A DNA stretch of 22,705 nucleotides. Source: Brachionus plicatilis. Its lineage: Eukaryota > Rotifera > Eurotatoria > Ploima > Brachionidae. Positions 1 through 9,640 of this stretch are shown here, one piece after another (position 1 is the first letter of the stretch; each line of letters opens with the position of its first letter). The notes under the pieces were generated by a model, which worked only from the letters and a program-made list of their open reading frames with translations, was not told the DNA's origin and did not search any database. The translations under genes and the position numbers were made by a program. The stretch is taken from NCBI GenBank assembly GCA_010279815.1, contig QEOQ01000235.1, positions 151,593 to 174,297 of the forward strand. Reading direction: 5' to 3'.

Positions 1-150
1 TTTGGCCGTCCGTCTATGTTTTGGCCGGCCAACTCAGCGGTCCAAATTTTTGGCCGCCGGCCTGGCCGCCAAAGTGACCGTCCGTCTAGGCGGTCTTGTT
101 CGCGGTTTAAAAAATTTTTGGCCGCATCAATGGCCGTTTGTTCGGTTCCC
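1..150. repeat. GC-rich GGCCG-type repeat, edge only
   Basis: This is a sharp GC-rich island in otherwise AT-rich DNA. The block TTTTGGCCG recurs at about 20-31, 49-62 and 117-125. The 11-mer CCGTCCGTCTA occurs at 6-16 and again at 78-88, an offset of 72 bp. No open frame or RNA gene is visible. The pattern suggests the right end of a degenerate tandem repeat or of a mobile element whose main part lies left of the window. The assignment to any family is unknown. Confidence 0.5.
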
Positions 151-570
151 AACACTATTTTAAACAACTCTGAAAAAAACACATAAAAAGGAAACACAAA
201 ATTTGAAAAAAATATAGTTTAATATATAGTTTAATATAATTTGTGGTATTGTTAATAAAATAATTCTAAATTCTATCTAAAAAAAGGGAATTTTTATTTA
301 GTTGAGTGACAATTTAGAGTTTATGGATTTTTAATAATTAGTTTAAATTAATAAAACATTTGTTGTATTCAAACTTAATAGGCGAAAATTAATTAGTTTT
401 AATTTTTTTTAATCTTCAAAATTTATGTTTAAGAAATTTACTTATTTAAATTTATTAATAAATTTAATTAAAAATTCCTAAATCTTAAATTATCAATGCA
501 ATTAAAATAATTTATTCTGAAAAAAATTTTTCTTTTTAAACAAGAAAAAAATTGATAATTCTGATAAAAC
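151..570. other. AT-rich 5' flank of the ADAL-like gene
   Basis: Very A+T-rich sequence with no open frame of note and no repeat structure that I can see. A pyrimidine run at about 528-537 (TTTTTCTTTTT) sits just before the start codon region and could mark a leader or splice-acceptor region. No TATA box can be singled out in such biased sequence. Confidence 0.4.
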
Positions 571-1659
571 ATGTCAAAACTTACTTTAGATACATTTTCA
601 AAGCTTCCCAAAATAGAGCTTCATGCTCATCTTTCAGGCTCTGTTCGGTACCAAACAATCATTGATTTGTTAAATGAAGAACTCAACGCTCTGGACTCAG
701 CAGAGCCTCAAAAAATAAAATCAGAAATCGATCTTTTAAACTGCTTGAAAAACAAACCATCTTTTTCATGCACCAACAGTCGAAGTCTGAGCGAATGCTT
801 TCAAGTGTTCACAATTTTGCACCGCTTATTGAATAACCTAAACATTCTGGAAAAAGTCACCCACGACATTTTGCAAGATTTTGAATCAGATAACTGTGTT
901 TATTTGGAACTAAGAACCACACCGCGAAATATATACGACCAAAATCACACCAAAATTTTGGTCTCCAAACGAGACTATTTAAAAAAAATAATCAATGTTT
1001 TAGAAAATTTTGAAAGATGTCATAAGATGAGAGTGAGGCTGCTTTTGTCAGTAGACAGAGCCAAAGGTGTCCAAGATGGTCTTGAAAATGTTCTTTTGGC
1101 AAATGAACTTGAGAGCAAATACATTGTTGGCATAGACTTTTCAGGCAATCCGCATGTAAACTCATTTCAAGATTTTGAGCAAATTTTCAACATATGTAAA
1201 GAGAATGGACTCAAGACTACTGTTCACATTGCTGAAATATGGAGCGATAGAGATAAAGATTTTATTTTGAAAAAAATTCGACCAGATCGAATAGGACACT
1301 CGGTGTGCTTGGACCAAGAAGAAGTTGAATATTTGATTCAAAATCCAATTCCCATTGAAATTTGTCCAACTTCAAATTTGGTCACAAAATGCGTTCACCA
1401 AATTGATAAGCATCCGTTTTTTGACTTTTATTCAAAAAATAAAAACTATCCGCTTACAATTTGTACTGATGATTGTGGAATTTTTGATATAACTCTATCA
1501 AAAGAGTATGAGTTAATATCAGAAACGTTCAAATTGTCACATGAACAAATGTTCTACTTAAGTAAGAATTCAATCAGTTCAATTTTCGATCAGTCTACTG
1601 ACACAGTCAATTTTTTGAATGAAGTTTTTACGGATTTCGAATCAAAAAATTTTAAATAA
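571..1659 (+). CDS. ADAL: Adenosine deaminase-like protein (N6-methyl-AMP deaminase type)
   Basis: 362 aa, close to the roughly 355 aa usual for animal ADAL proteins. Visible hallmarks of the metal-dependent adenosine/AMP deaminase fold, in order: LPKIELHAHLSGS (metal ligands H18 and H20), VGIDFSGNP at 186-194, HIAE at 219-222 (third His ligand H219, catalytic E222), RIGHSV at 240-245 (catalytic H243), PIEICPTSN at 261-269, and CTDDCGIF at 298-305 (D300/D301, metal ligand and substrate contact). ELHAHL-x-GS and EICPTSN point to the ADAL branch rather than classical ADA. That family is known to deaminate N6-methyl-AMP to IMP in the cytosol. The start is firm: an in-frame TAA lies at 565-567. 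The whole protein lies in one exon, with no frameshift or missing catalytic residue, so it appears functional. Fine substrate specificity is inferred from family resemblance only. Confidence 0.93.
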   Translation: MSKLTLDTFSKLPKIELHAHLSGSVRYQTIIDLLNEELNALDSAEPQKIKSEIDLLNCLKNKPSFSCTNSRSLSECFQVFTILHRLLNNLNILEKVTHDILQDFESDNCVYLELRTTPRNIYDQNHTKILVSKRDYLKKIINVLENFERCHKMRVRLLLSVDRAKGVQDGLENVLLANELESKYIVGIDFSGNPHVNSFQDFEQIFNICKENGLKTTVHIAEIWSDRDKDFILKKIRPDRIGHSVCLDQEEVEYLIQNPIPIEICPTSNLVTKCVHQIDKHPFFDFYSKNKNYPLTICTDDCGIFDITLSKEYELISETFKLSHEQMFYLSKNSISSIFDQSTDTVNFLNEVFTDFESKNFK

Positions 1660-1660
1660 A
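1655..1660 (+). promoter_or_regulatory. Possible polyadenylation signal overlapping the ADAL stop codon
   Basis: An AATAAA hexamer overlaps the TAA stop at 1657-1659. If used, the 3' UTR would be very short. AATAAA is common by chance in this AT-rich DNA, so this is weak. Confidence 0.25.
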
Positions 1661-1764
1661 ATAATACTTATTATTTTGAGTTATTATTTTTTTAAATATC
1701 TATCATTTTTTGAAATTTAAATGAAAATAATTAATTTCCTCAAAATTTTTCAAATTTAATTAAA

Positions 1765-2831
1765 GTTCACGAAATTCAAAACTTTAGTGCTATCTGAATT
1801 TCACATTTTTGACTCAAAATTCGTAATCTACGCCCTCAAAAACCTCAGAAAAAAAATTTTTTTGAAGGGGACAAAAAAAAAAATTTCTACACCCAGGGTT
1901 CCAAAAATAGCAAACCTTTTAAAAAGTTGTTGTTCTTTTAGACTCAAAATCTCAAAGAAAAAACTTAAAAATATTAAAAAAGTATAAATATTCTTAAAAA
2001 ATCTCTTTAAATCATGTGATTTTTAACAAATTTGTCAAATTTGTATTCTTTTAATAGAATTTTTAGATTAAACTAAAGAATTCGATATTTTTAGGTGCTC
2101 AACTACTGTTTTTTTCGATTTTCCTTAATTAATTTTTTTTGAAATCTCAGAACCCAAATACTTTTCTTTTGCTTCGGCTAAAACTTCCATCATTCCTGGA
2201 AATGTCTGATTTGTTCTTGCTCAATGGTGCGACATACGGTCAGGTTGTTTCACCTTCTGCGGAAGTCTGCAAAATATATGCGAATTCTGCAAAATTGCTT
2301 GCTATTTAAATACAAATTTGACAAATTTGTTAAAAATCACATGATTTAAAGAGATTTTTTAAGAGAAATAAAGCAATAAAATGAAAAATTAAAACGATAG
2401 ATTTGTTCAGAATTTTGTCTAGATTTTTTAAAAAAAAAAATAAATCGGGTCATAATTGATCCCTCGGAAGAGATACGATTTAAGCCAGAAAAAAGACACT
2501 TTTTTCCATTTTTTAGCCAACAAAAACCGCCACACCCTTTTTTTTTTCTTAACTACATTAGCTTGTAGAGAATTTTATACTCTTTCAGAATATATATACT
2601 TTTTTAATATTTTTAAGTTTTATCTTTGAGATTTTGAGTCTAAAAGAACAACAACTTTTTAAAAGGTTTGCTATTTTTGGAACCCTGGGTGTAGAAAACT
2701 TTTTTTTTTGTCCCCTTCAAAAAAATTTTTTTTCTGAGGTTTTTGAGGGCGTAGATTACGATTTTGATTTTGAGAATTTTGAGTCAAAAATGTGAAATTC
2801 AGATAGCACTAAAGTTTTGAATTTCGTGAAC
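1765..2831. mobile_element. Foldback / MITE-like element with about 230-280-bp inverted arms
   Basis: The left arm begins GTTCACGAAATTCAAAAC at 1765. The right arm ends with the exact reverse complement at 2831. Pairing runs from about 1765-1993 with 2588-2831. An inner block (about 1994-2048) pairs with 2309-2363. The right arm therefore carries about 224 bp (2364-2587) without a counterpart, meaning an insertion there or a deletion on the left. No transposase frame is present, and the 66-codon frame within the left arm is incidental. No clean target duplication is visible. The element lies about 100 bp downstream of the ADAL-like gene. Confidence 0.75.
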
Positions 2832-3329
2832 CTTATGTAATTATTTAATATGAGAAGATATAATAAAAGAAGAAAATGAAAAAGATAAAACAATCAACAG
2901 ACTAATATTTAACCAGGAACGATTACCTTTATGATTAAAAAAAAAAGAATAATGATTTAGGTAAAACTAAAATGAACTTCACAGATATATTAAGATGGTG
3001 TAATGATTATTCTGCTAGTGATGCCCAGTGGTTTGATCCATTTTGTCCCCTTCCCGTCTCAAATCCGCCATTGGACCGGTACCGAGACTCAAACATGGAT
3101 GGACCGAAATTCCTTGAACCGATCCTGGTCTTCTAAGATGAATACAGGAATTGATATTTGTAGCATATAATTGGACAATTAATTAAAAAATTTTATCTTC
3201 AAAAGCTTTTTTAAAAAACAATTTAACTTATTATTTGGTTTTAATTTTAAAAATCATAAACGATTTTTAAAAAATTGTATTGTATCATGAATTTCCGGGT
3301 CTCACCTGTTTTATGACCAGTTGGTCGTT
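2832..3329. other. Intergenic stretch with a small GC-richer patch
   Basis: Mostly AT-rich. A patch at about 3018-3137 has more balanced composition and contains short words such as ACCGGTACCG. It has no reading frame worth reporting, no tRNA-like arms and no repeat partner that I could find. It may be an eroded mobile element. Confidence 0.3.
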
Positions 3330-3947
3330 ACCGGTTTGGTGACCACTCTGGTCATAAAAGTTTATGACCAGGTTTTTTGTGACCAAGAAAAAAAATGGTG
3401 ACCACGAAAAAAATTGAGTGACCAGGAAAAATAATGTGTGACCAGAATTTTTTTTAATTATTAAAATCTTAATAAACATTTAAATTCGTTAAGGGTAAAT
3501 TTTAATGACCAAATTTAAAAAAATAAAAAATATGAATATCATTTATCTTTATGAACTCTTGACTGATGTATTTTCAGACCTTTTTCGCCCTCAAAAAATC
3601 GACCACAATCAGAACATTCAATTGGATTTTTTTCCCACTTAAAACTTTCTTTATTTCGATCTGTACATCTTCGGAGGCCTCAGATATCTCTTGAGATTTT
3701 TTTTCGTAATAATTTGATTTCGATTTTGGATCAAGTAAAGTAACATTTTTGAACTTGTTAGTTATAAGTTATCGTACAAAAATTTACTTGAAATTTATTT
3801 CAAAATTGATTAATATTTTATTAACAATATTTTAGAAATCAAAATAAAATTTGTTCAATGTGACTAGCATTTTTTTTAGTGACCAAAAAACTGGTCACAT
3901 AAAACCTGGTCATAAACTTTTATGACCAGAGTGGTCACCAAACCGGT
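3330..3947. mobile_element. Inverted-repeat element built of iterated TGACCA/TGGTCA motifs
   Basis: The 56-bp block at 3330-3385 matches the reverse complement of 3892-3947 at 55 of 56 positions. The hexamer TGACCA or its complement recurs about nine times within 3313-3445, spaced mostly 10-25 bp apart, and several times within 3880-3950. Pairs such as GACCACTCTGGTC form short palindromes inside each arm. The roughly 500-bp interior has no transposase. The boundaries may extend a little further out (about 3305 and 3962). A 64-codon frame on the minus strand here is a by-product of the repeats. Confidence 0.75.
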
Positions 3948-3962
3948 CACAAACCGATACCA

Positions 3963-5160
3963 TTTTTATTTTTATTTTTTTCAATCATATTTTCTAATTT
4001 TTAAAATACAATGAAAACTTACTTAAAATTTGAAAATCCTAACCTGGACTACCTGGATAGGACTATAAACTGAGAATACCTTGCAAAGAAAAAACATGCT
4101 TCACAATGGCAGTTAAATGAATTATTATCTCATATTCAAATTTCTTAAGTAGACACATCATTAAATTATGATATTAAATTATTTCATTTGATAAATTGCT
4201 TATTACTGAATTTTAAAATAAAAATTGAAATAAATGATAATATGAAAATTAATATCTAAAATAAGGTGTAGATTTGATTTAATTTTTACTTAAATCGATT
4301 TTTTAGTATTTATCGATTTTAAATAAAATTTAGATTTAAAAATGATTGAATTTAAACTAGATATTTTATTTATTTTTTGCATAATAATCGCCTTTGGTAT
4401 TTAAAAACAATTATAGTTATTAAATATGAAGAAAATATTCAATTCATTTTTATTTTACAGGAAATTACAGGATTTTTTTTATAGGAAAACATTACAGTTT
4501 ATTTATAATCAATCCTGCACGGATTTCTCTTCTGTTTCTGACACTTTTCAATTATAAATCTATTTTTTTTGATTGCTTTTGATCAAGTAGACTTTGTTTT
4601 CAATATTTTTAAATTAATTTATTACGACCCGTTTTCGTTCATACAATTTGTTCATTGCTGTCTAAAAATTAATGAGTTCAAAAATTTATTGAGCAGGCTA
4701 AAATCAATAAGATTTTTTTTTTGATGTAAAAAAGTTCCATTTCGATCAATTTTATATTTTCTAATTAATAATTAAAAAACTGATTTATTTAATTTTATAT
4801 TTATTGTTATTTTTATTATTAAATAATTTGAGGAGAACCTCAGGCCACTCAGAATAGAATAAAGTCATTATTTTAAATTACACACATAACAAACCACTTT
4901 AGATATGACCGTTTTTCTACCAGCAAGTAGATAATTTAAATAAATTATTGAATATTTACCTATTTTTCCAAATGGATCATTTTAGTTTCATAAAAATATT
5001 AAGCGTGAAATTATTTTGAATTATGAAATGATTTTTAAAAGCTTTAAAAAAGAAGACTATAATCTCATGAAATTCGTTAAAAAGGTAAAAAAAGGTAAAA
5101 AAATTCTAAATCTTTCTAGGAATTAAAATAAATGATAGTTGAGGAGCGAAAATATTATCA
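3963..5160. other. AT-rich intergenic DNA, nothing recognised
   Basis: About 1.2 kb of A+T-rich sequence with homopolymer runs and no frame, tRNA, or inverted repeat that I could detect by eye. Confidence 0.35.
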
Positions 5161-5967
5161 AACCACAAAAATATTAAATTATACTACTAATTTATTAACA
5201 CAACCAAAAATTAAATTTTCGATCACACACTAAGTTTTTTTCCACTAATCTAGTTATATTACCTATAATTTTTATTTAAACATATTTTGATTACAATAAC
5301 CATAAATTTAGTAAAAAATTATCAAAAGAAGTATAAAAACCAACAAAATAAAAATATAGCTTAAATTTATTCAAAGAATAAGTATTCTTTTTTCATTTGT
5401 GAGTCACAAATTTTACATTTCTTTATATTTCCGAATCTTTAATTATTATATTCAATTTATAATTCTCTAAAATAATAAATTGTTTATTTTATCATCTTTC
5501 AAAAATGAGTCAATTTCAAGCCAGTTTTGATTCAAAATTAATATTTGAATTTTTATATTGTAGTTATAATTTATATTGAATATATGTAGTTATCTAGGCG
5601 GCCACATGAATTTTAAGACTTTTTAAAACAAAATTTCAAGTCAAGTCTAATGACTTGACTTCATGATTTAAAAACAACTCTGGTTTGAATATCTCGCTCC
5701 GCAGAGCTCCTGCTGTAGCCTATTATTATTATTATTAATAAATTTTAGCGAAAGTATTTTTTTTGTTATTTTTATATATTATTTTTATATGTTATACTTC
5801 TTTTGATAATTTTTTATTAAATTTATGGTTATTGCAATCAAAATATGTTTAAATAAAAAGTATTGGTAATATAACTGGATTAGTGCAAAAAAACTTATTG
5901 TCTGATTAAAAATTTAATTTGTGGTTGTGTTATTAAATCAGTGGTATAATTTATTATTTTTATGGTT
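5161..5967. mobile_element. Foldback / MITE-like element with about 190-bp inverted arms
   Basis: The left arm (about 5161-5350, beginning AACCACAAAAAT) pairs imperfectly with the right arm (about 5775-5967, ending TTTTTATGGTT). The best-paired inner block is the left segment around 5297-5335 against the right segment around 5790-5830 (ACTTCTTTTGATAATTTTTT on the right side). The interior holds a perfect 10-bp stem-loop at 5638-5661 and a GC-richer tract at about 5686-5720 followed by a short TATTATT run. No coding capacity is seen. Arm divergence suggests an old insertion. Confidence 0.65.
5638..5661. repeat. Perfect 10-bp stem-loop
   Basis: AAGTCAAGTC at 5638-5647 and GACTTGACTT at 5652-5661 are exact reverse complements, separated by TAAT. 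It lies near the middle of the larger foldback element. Confidence 0.7.
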
Positions 5968-8148
5968 ATAGTTTACTATAACTCAAAATTTAACAGATTT
6001 AATTATAATTTAAAAAAAAATAAATAAGAAATTTTCTAATTAATTTTCATGTAATTTTTTCCATTTTTAATTAAAAAAAAAATACGCAATTACATTTTAA
6101 AAATTAACATAGAAAAGAATTTGTCTAAAATTAAATAAATTTAAAAAATTCAAATATTTATATTTAAAAGAGAGAAAAATGTTGCCAATTTTAAAATAAT
6201 TTTTTAGTGTTGCTTAAATTTCTAATTCAAATCGGTTAGAAACTCTTTAATTAAAAATATCAAAATAAAATTATTCGAAAATGATTAAATTTATTTACTA
6301 GTTTTTTGAATGAAATATTCATTAATGAAATGCGATAGATAGAAATGCGATAGAAATGCGACAAAAATAAAAGAACAAAATGCTTAAATCTTTAAGTAAA
6401 AAAATTAAAAATAAAATTTCTAATTTCTACAAGAAAATTTTCGAAAAAAATTTCTAGAAGTAAAAAATTTATGTTGTTATATTTTTTTTTTCCTTATTCA
6501 CTTTTTTCCTTATTGGGAAGTTTTCCGTTGAAAGGTATCATATACACCAAAGGCTCTTCTGCAAGCGCGTAGGGCTAACTACCCGACCGCCTAAGTATAC
6601 AAGCTAGTTACAAAGAAATCATGTTTTAAATAAATTAAAAGTTTTTTTTTTACTTAAGAACAAAGATTTTGCACCTTATATGCAAACTATTTCGAAAAAA
6701 TTGATGAATTTAGTTAAATTAACAGAACTTGTTTTTAAACTTTAGAAAAAAGATCATTAACTTTTTTGCCGTTTTATTATGATACTTTGTACCAAGTTCC
6801 ACAAAACTGATTTTTTTAATGCTTAAAATATTATTAAAAAGATTAATTGCTATTTTTTTCATATTTGATAATGTGTTTACTGCATCAAGGCGCTGGCTTA
6901 TGATTAAATGAATCAATATCATTAAAAAAATTAGTCCACTTTCAAAATAATTTGCAAGAGTTTCAGTTTTTAATTTATTTTCATAATTAATTTCCTATCA
7001 ACTTCTTTTTAAGTTTTAACTATTTTTGAATCTAATCGCTGAATTATAAAACTTAATTGAAAAAGTTAAAAAATTTCAAATGATTAAATGATAAAAATTA
7101 TGTCATTGATTTACCTTTTTAATTAAAAAAAATTGAATATTCTAATTAGAAAACTTTAAATCTTTAGACTTTTATAATTTGAACATTTGTATTATTCAAT
7201 CTATACATTGCTTGATATTTCAAAAATCTGCTTTGAATTTTTATTAATCATTTTTTATCCATTAACTTTAAAAAAATATAAATTTTAATTTGTTTTTTAT
7301 TTCTATTTTCTCTATTTTTTCAAAGTTTATGGTGAAAATTTTAAAATTTTTAAAAAAGCATAAATTAAAGCTTAGTTAACTTAATGATTATTTAGCTATA
7401 GAATAACATTTTCGAAATTTGATCGAGTCTGGTCGGATCGTTCGACAATCCAAAAAAAAAAGCAAAATTACGAAACATTTTTTATCTAATTAATTAAGTT
7501 TTGATTTATTAAATTATTACACAAGGCAATAAATATTTACTACTTTTTATTGTCTTATTTTTTTAAAAATTTTCCCAATCGTGCTTATTTTTAGCTTTGC
7601 TAAATTTGGTAAACTAAATCGGGCAAATTAATTTTAAAAACTAGGCTCAATGTTTTTAAATAAATGAGGTTTAAGTCAAAAATGAGAATGCTTTTTTTTT
7701 TATTTTTGAACAAGCAAAATGATCCTCTAAAACTTTCGATTAAAAATTCAATCGCAAAAAATACAATCAAATTTTAAAAAGACTAATTTTAAAGATAAGA
7801 AAAACTCACTGCGACATATGTACAAAGTTATTCACTTTTGTCCTTGACAAATAGCTAACAATAAATTTTTTAACCAAGTATCATTTAAAAACCCAGAGAA
7901 AGACAGAGAGAGCGAAAACAAGTATTCAACGATTACTCATTCAGTTTAATTTCATAATCTAAAATTATTTTTCTCTCTTTTTATAACCATCTATCACTTG
8001 TTAGATTTCAAGATTTTCTTTAAAATCTAGAAAATAAATTTAAACGCGTTCAGTTATTTATCTTAAGTTAAATTTAAAGAAAAAAAAATGACAATTTTAA
8101 ATTCTAAATTTTAACACGTAGTCAATTTATAGATTAAAATTATAAAAA
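5968..8148. other. AT-rich intergenic DNA upstream of the tetraspanin gene
   Basis: No gene is supported in this 2.2 kb. A GC-richer patch at about 6540-6600 has no tRNA fold and no frame. A 67-codon frame on the minus strand at 6719-6922 lacks domain-like composition. The last few hundred bases contain a purine stretch at about 7894-7921 and the pyrimidine tract TTTTCTCTCTTTTT near 7968-7982, followed by TTAG at 8001-8004. That tract could be part of the tetraspanin promoter or an acceptor for a 5' leader exon. Confidence 0.35.
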
Positions 8149-8900
8149 ATGAGCTCCTACGGCAAGTGTATTAAATACTCCTTAATAGTAATAAACACTG
8201 CAATTTGTGTCAGCGGTCTGGTTATGCTAATAGCCGGCGCTGTCACTCAATCGAAGATTACAGACCAAAAAATGGCCAGAACTATTGGAGGCTACTCATT
8301 GCCAGCTGGTAAACCCTATTAAATAATCAATGAATGCTCAATTAAATGATTTCCTTAGGCTCTGTTTTGTGTATTATATTCGGCATTTTTGTTTTCCTTT
8401 TGGGTGTTTTGGGAGCCTTCGCGACAATCAAAGGCCGCCAAGGTTTACTCAATCTTTATGCAGGCATAATGTCCTTGATATTTTTGATTCAGTTTATTAC
8501 AGGAGCAGTGGCTCTCGGAGTCAAAAACAGCTCCAAGTTTGACAGTTATGTTGAAAAGGTTTTTGCACATGAAATTAAGATTAACTCATCTCATCCGGCT
8601 GAGAGAGATTTTTATCAAAACTATTTTAAATGCTGTGGTTGGAATGGTGTTGGAGACTATGCATTGGCAAACAATACAATTTTGGCAGTTGAAAGCTGCT
8701 GCATTGAAAAAGACTGTGATGTTACACAAATAAATCAGCTGCATCCAAATCCTTGCAATTCAAAAATAATCGGAGCATCTAGAAGTATAATCGAAGTTGC
8801 TGGAACTTTGCTTTTGGTGTTTGCATTCTTTAATTTGACCAGCATAGTTTTGTCTATAATATTGTCAAGGCAAATAAGAGCTGGATATCAATATCAATAA
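8149..8900 (+). CDS. Tetraspanin (two exons: 8149-8308 and 8359-8900)
   Basis: 233 aa after joining. Exon 1 begins MSSYGKCIKYSLIVINT and covers the cytoplasmic N terminus and TM1 (about 9-31). The phase-1 junction recreates Gly54. TM2 is about 55-75, TM3 about 83-107, the large extracellular loop about 108-195 and TM4 about 196-222, with a short tail ending GYQYQ. The large loop holds the family signature YFKCCGWNG (CCG at 145-147), ESCC at 165-168, C173 and C186: six cysteines, as expected for disulfide-stabilised tetraspanin loops. Tetraspanins organise membrane microdomains at the cell surface or in endosomes; the partner here cannot be told. The length is typical for the family. A frame starting at the in-intron ATG 8346 would lose TM1, so the spliced start at 8149 is preferred. 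Confidence 0.9.
8309..8358 (+). other. 50-bp spliceosomal intron in the tetraspanin gene
   Basis: The donor is GTAAAC at 8309 and the acceptor is TTTCCTTAG ending at 8358. It is phase 1: G from exon 1 plus GC from exon 2 makes Gly54. Splicing is required to attach TM1 to the rest of the protein. The intron contains an in-frame TAA, so read-through would truncate the product. Confidence 0.88.
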
Positions 8901-8909
8901 TTTTTTTCT

Positions 8910-8915
8910 AATAAA
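8910..8915 (+). promoter_or_regulatory. Polyadenylation signal of the tetraspanin gene
   Basis: AATAAA begins 10 nt after the stop codon, and a second copy lies at 8954-8959. Either could direct cleavage. The surroundings are AT-rich, so the choice is not certain. Confidence 0.45.
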
Positions 8916-9076
8916 CATGGCTAACAATTCTTTTTTTTGAAATTTTATTTTTGAATAAATTTTTTTGTTTTTAATAATAAATAAGAATTAAACATTTTAA
9001 TCGCTCAATTTAGATAAGATTTTTATATTTTTTTACTTTAAAATATCTTTAAAAATATTCTTATTCTTATTCTTAA

Positions 9077-9126
9077 TAAAAATTTCTTACAAGAAGAAAT
9101 ATATTTCTTCTTGTAAGAAATTTTTA
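9077..9126. repeat. Perfect 50-bp palindrome
   Basis: The 25 bases at 9077-9101 are the exact reverse complement of 9102-9126, with no spacer (centre GAAATA|TATTTC). A further inverted pair flanks it: about 9042-9056 against 9120-9134. It lies about 175 bp downstream of the tetraspanin stop codon. It could be a relic of a small foldback element or a recombination product. As RNA it would form a long uninterrupted hairpin. Confidence 0.9.
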
Positions 9127-9277
9127 AAGATATTCTAGAGAAAAATGTACGATAACCTCTAAAAAAACTCTACAAATTTCTCTAAAATTTCTTTAAAGAT
9201 CCTTTAAAATAAAGTTGACTGGGTAACCGAAAAATAACAAAAATTTTTTATCCATGAGCTGAACCGGGAGTCCATGG

Positions 9278-9430
9278 TGTGATATAGCGACATCTTTGTC
9301 GATATCACTGGAAAGTTAATTAACTTAACCATGAGGGTTTAAGTTAAAAAGGAGCATAAATACATGTTCCAATACGTCTAACGAGAGAGATCGGATAGAC
9401 GGGCCCAAAGGTACTAATGTAAACATTTCA
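9278..9430 (+). repeat. 5' LTR of the TRIM
   Basis: 153 bp, TG...CA. Near its start GTGATAT (9279-9285) pairs with ATATCAC (9302-9308) around an inner CGACA/TGTCG stem, giving a strong hairpin. A second hairpin is formed by TTAACTTAACC and GGGTTTAAGTTAA around ATGA. A TATA-like stretch, GCATAAATACA, follows. Confidence 0.9.
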
Positions 9431-9640
9431 TCTGGCGACGAGGATAAAAGCCCCAGAAGACTAATAAAAATGCTTCTTGGAGGCAGTAATGTTTATAGTG
9501 CGTGCAACGGCTACCTGACGAGTGTCAGTTAGTACCTGGGAAAAATAATAGTCTATGGCTGGTCCCGGTCATTGGTGATCCGGCAGTGGTCACAATGGTC
9601 GTCAGATCCCTAGCTTACGCTTTATAAAAGCGGGGGAAGA

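Noticed and set aside
1787..1987. 66-codon frame on the + strand
   Set aside because: It lies wholly inside the left arm of the foldback element, and its Lys/Phe-rich translation reflects A/T runs.
3285..3479. 64-codon frame on the - strand
   Set aside because: It is produced by the iterated TGACCA motifs and T runs of the inverted-repeat element and has no protein features.
6540..6600. GC-richer patch considered as a tRNA gene
   Set aside because: No T-arm consensus (GGTTCRANYCC type) and no acceptor-stem pairing could be found.
6719..6922. 67-codon frame on the - strand
   Set aside because: It stands alone, shows no domain or splice context, and its composition matches the AT-rich surroundings.
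8330..8542. 70-codon frame overlapping the tetraspanin exon 2
   Set aside because: It is an out-of-frame shadow of the tetraspanin coding sequence.
9515..9543. CTGACGA followed by GAAA inside the TRIM, resembling a hammerhead ribozyme core
   Set aside because: The bases right after CTGACGA (GTGTC) do not pair with those right before GAAA (CCTGG), and no stem I partner is found upstream. The LTR/PBS/PPT arrangement explains the repeat better than a retrozyme.
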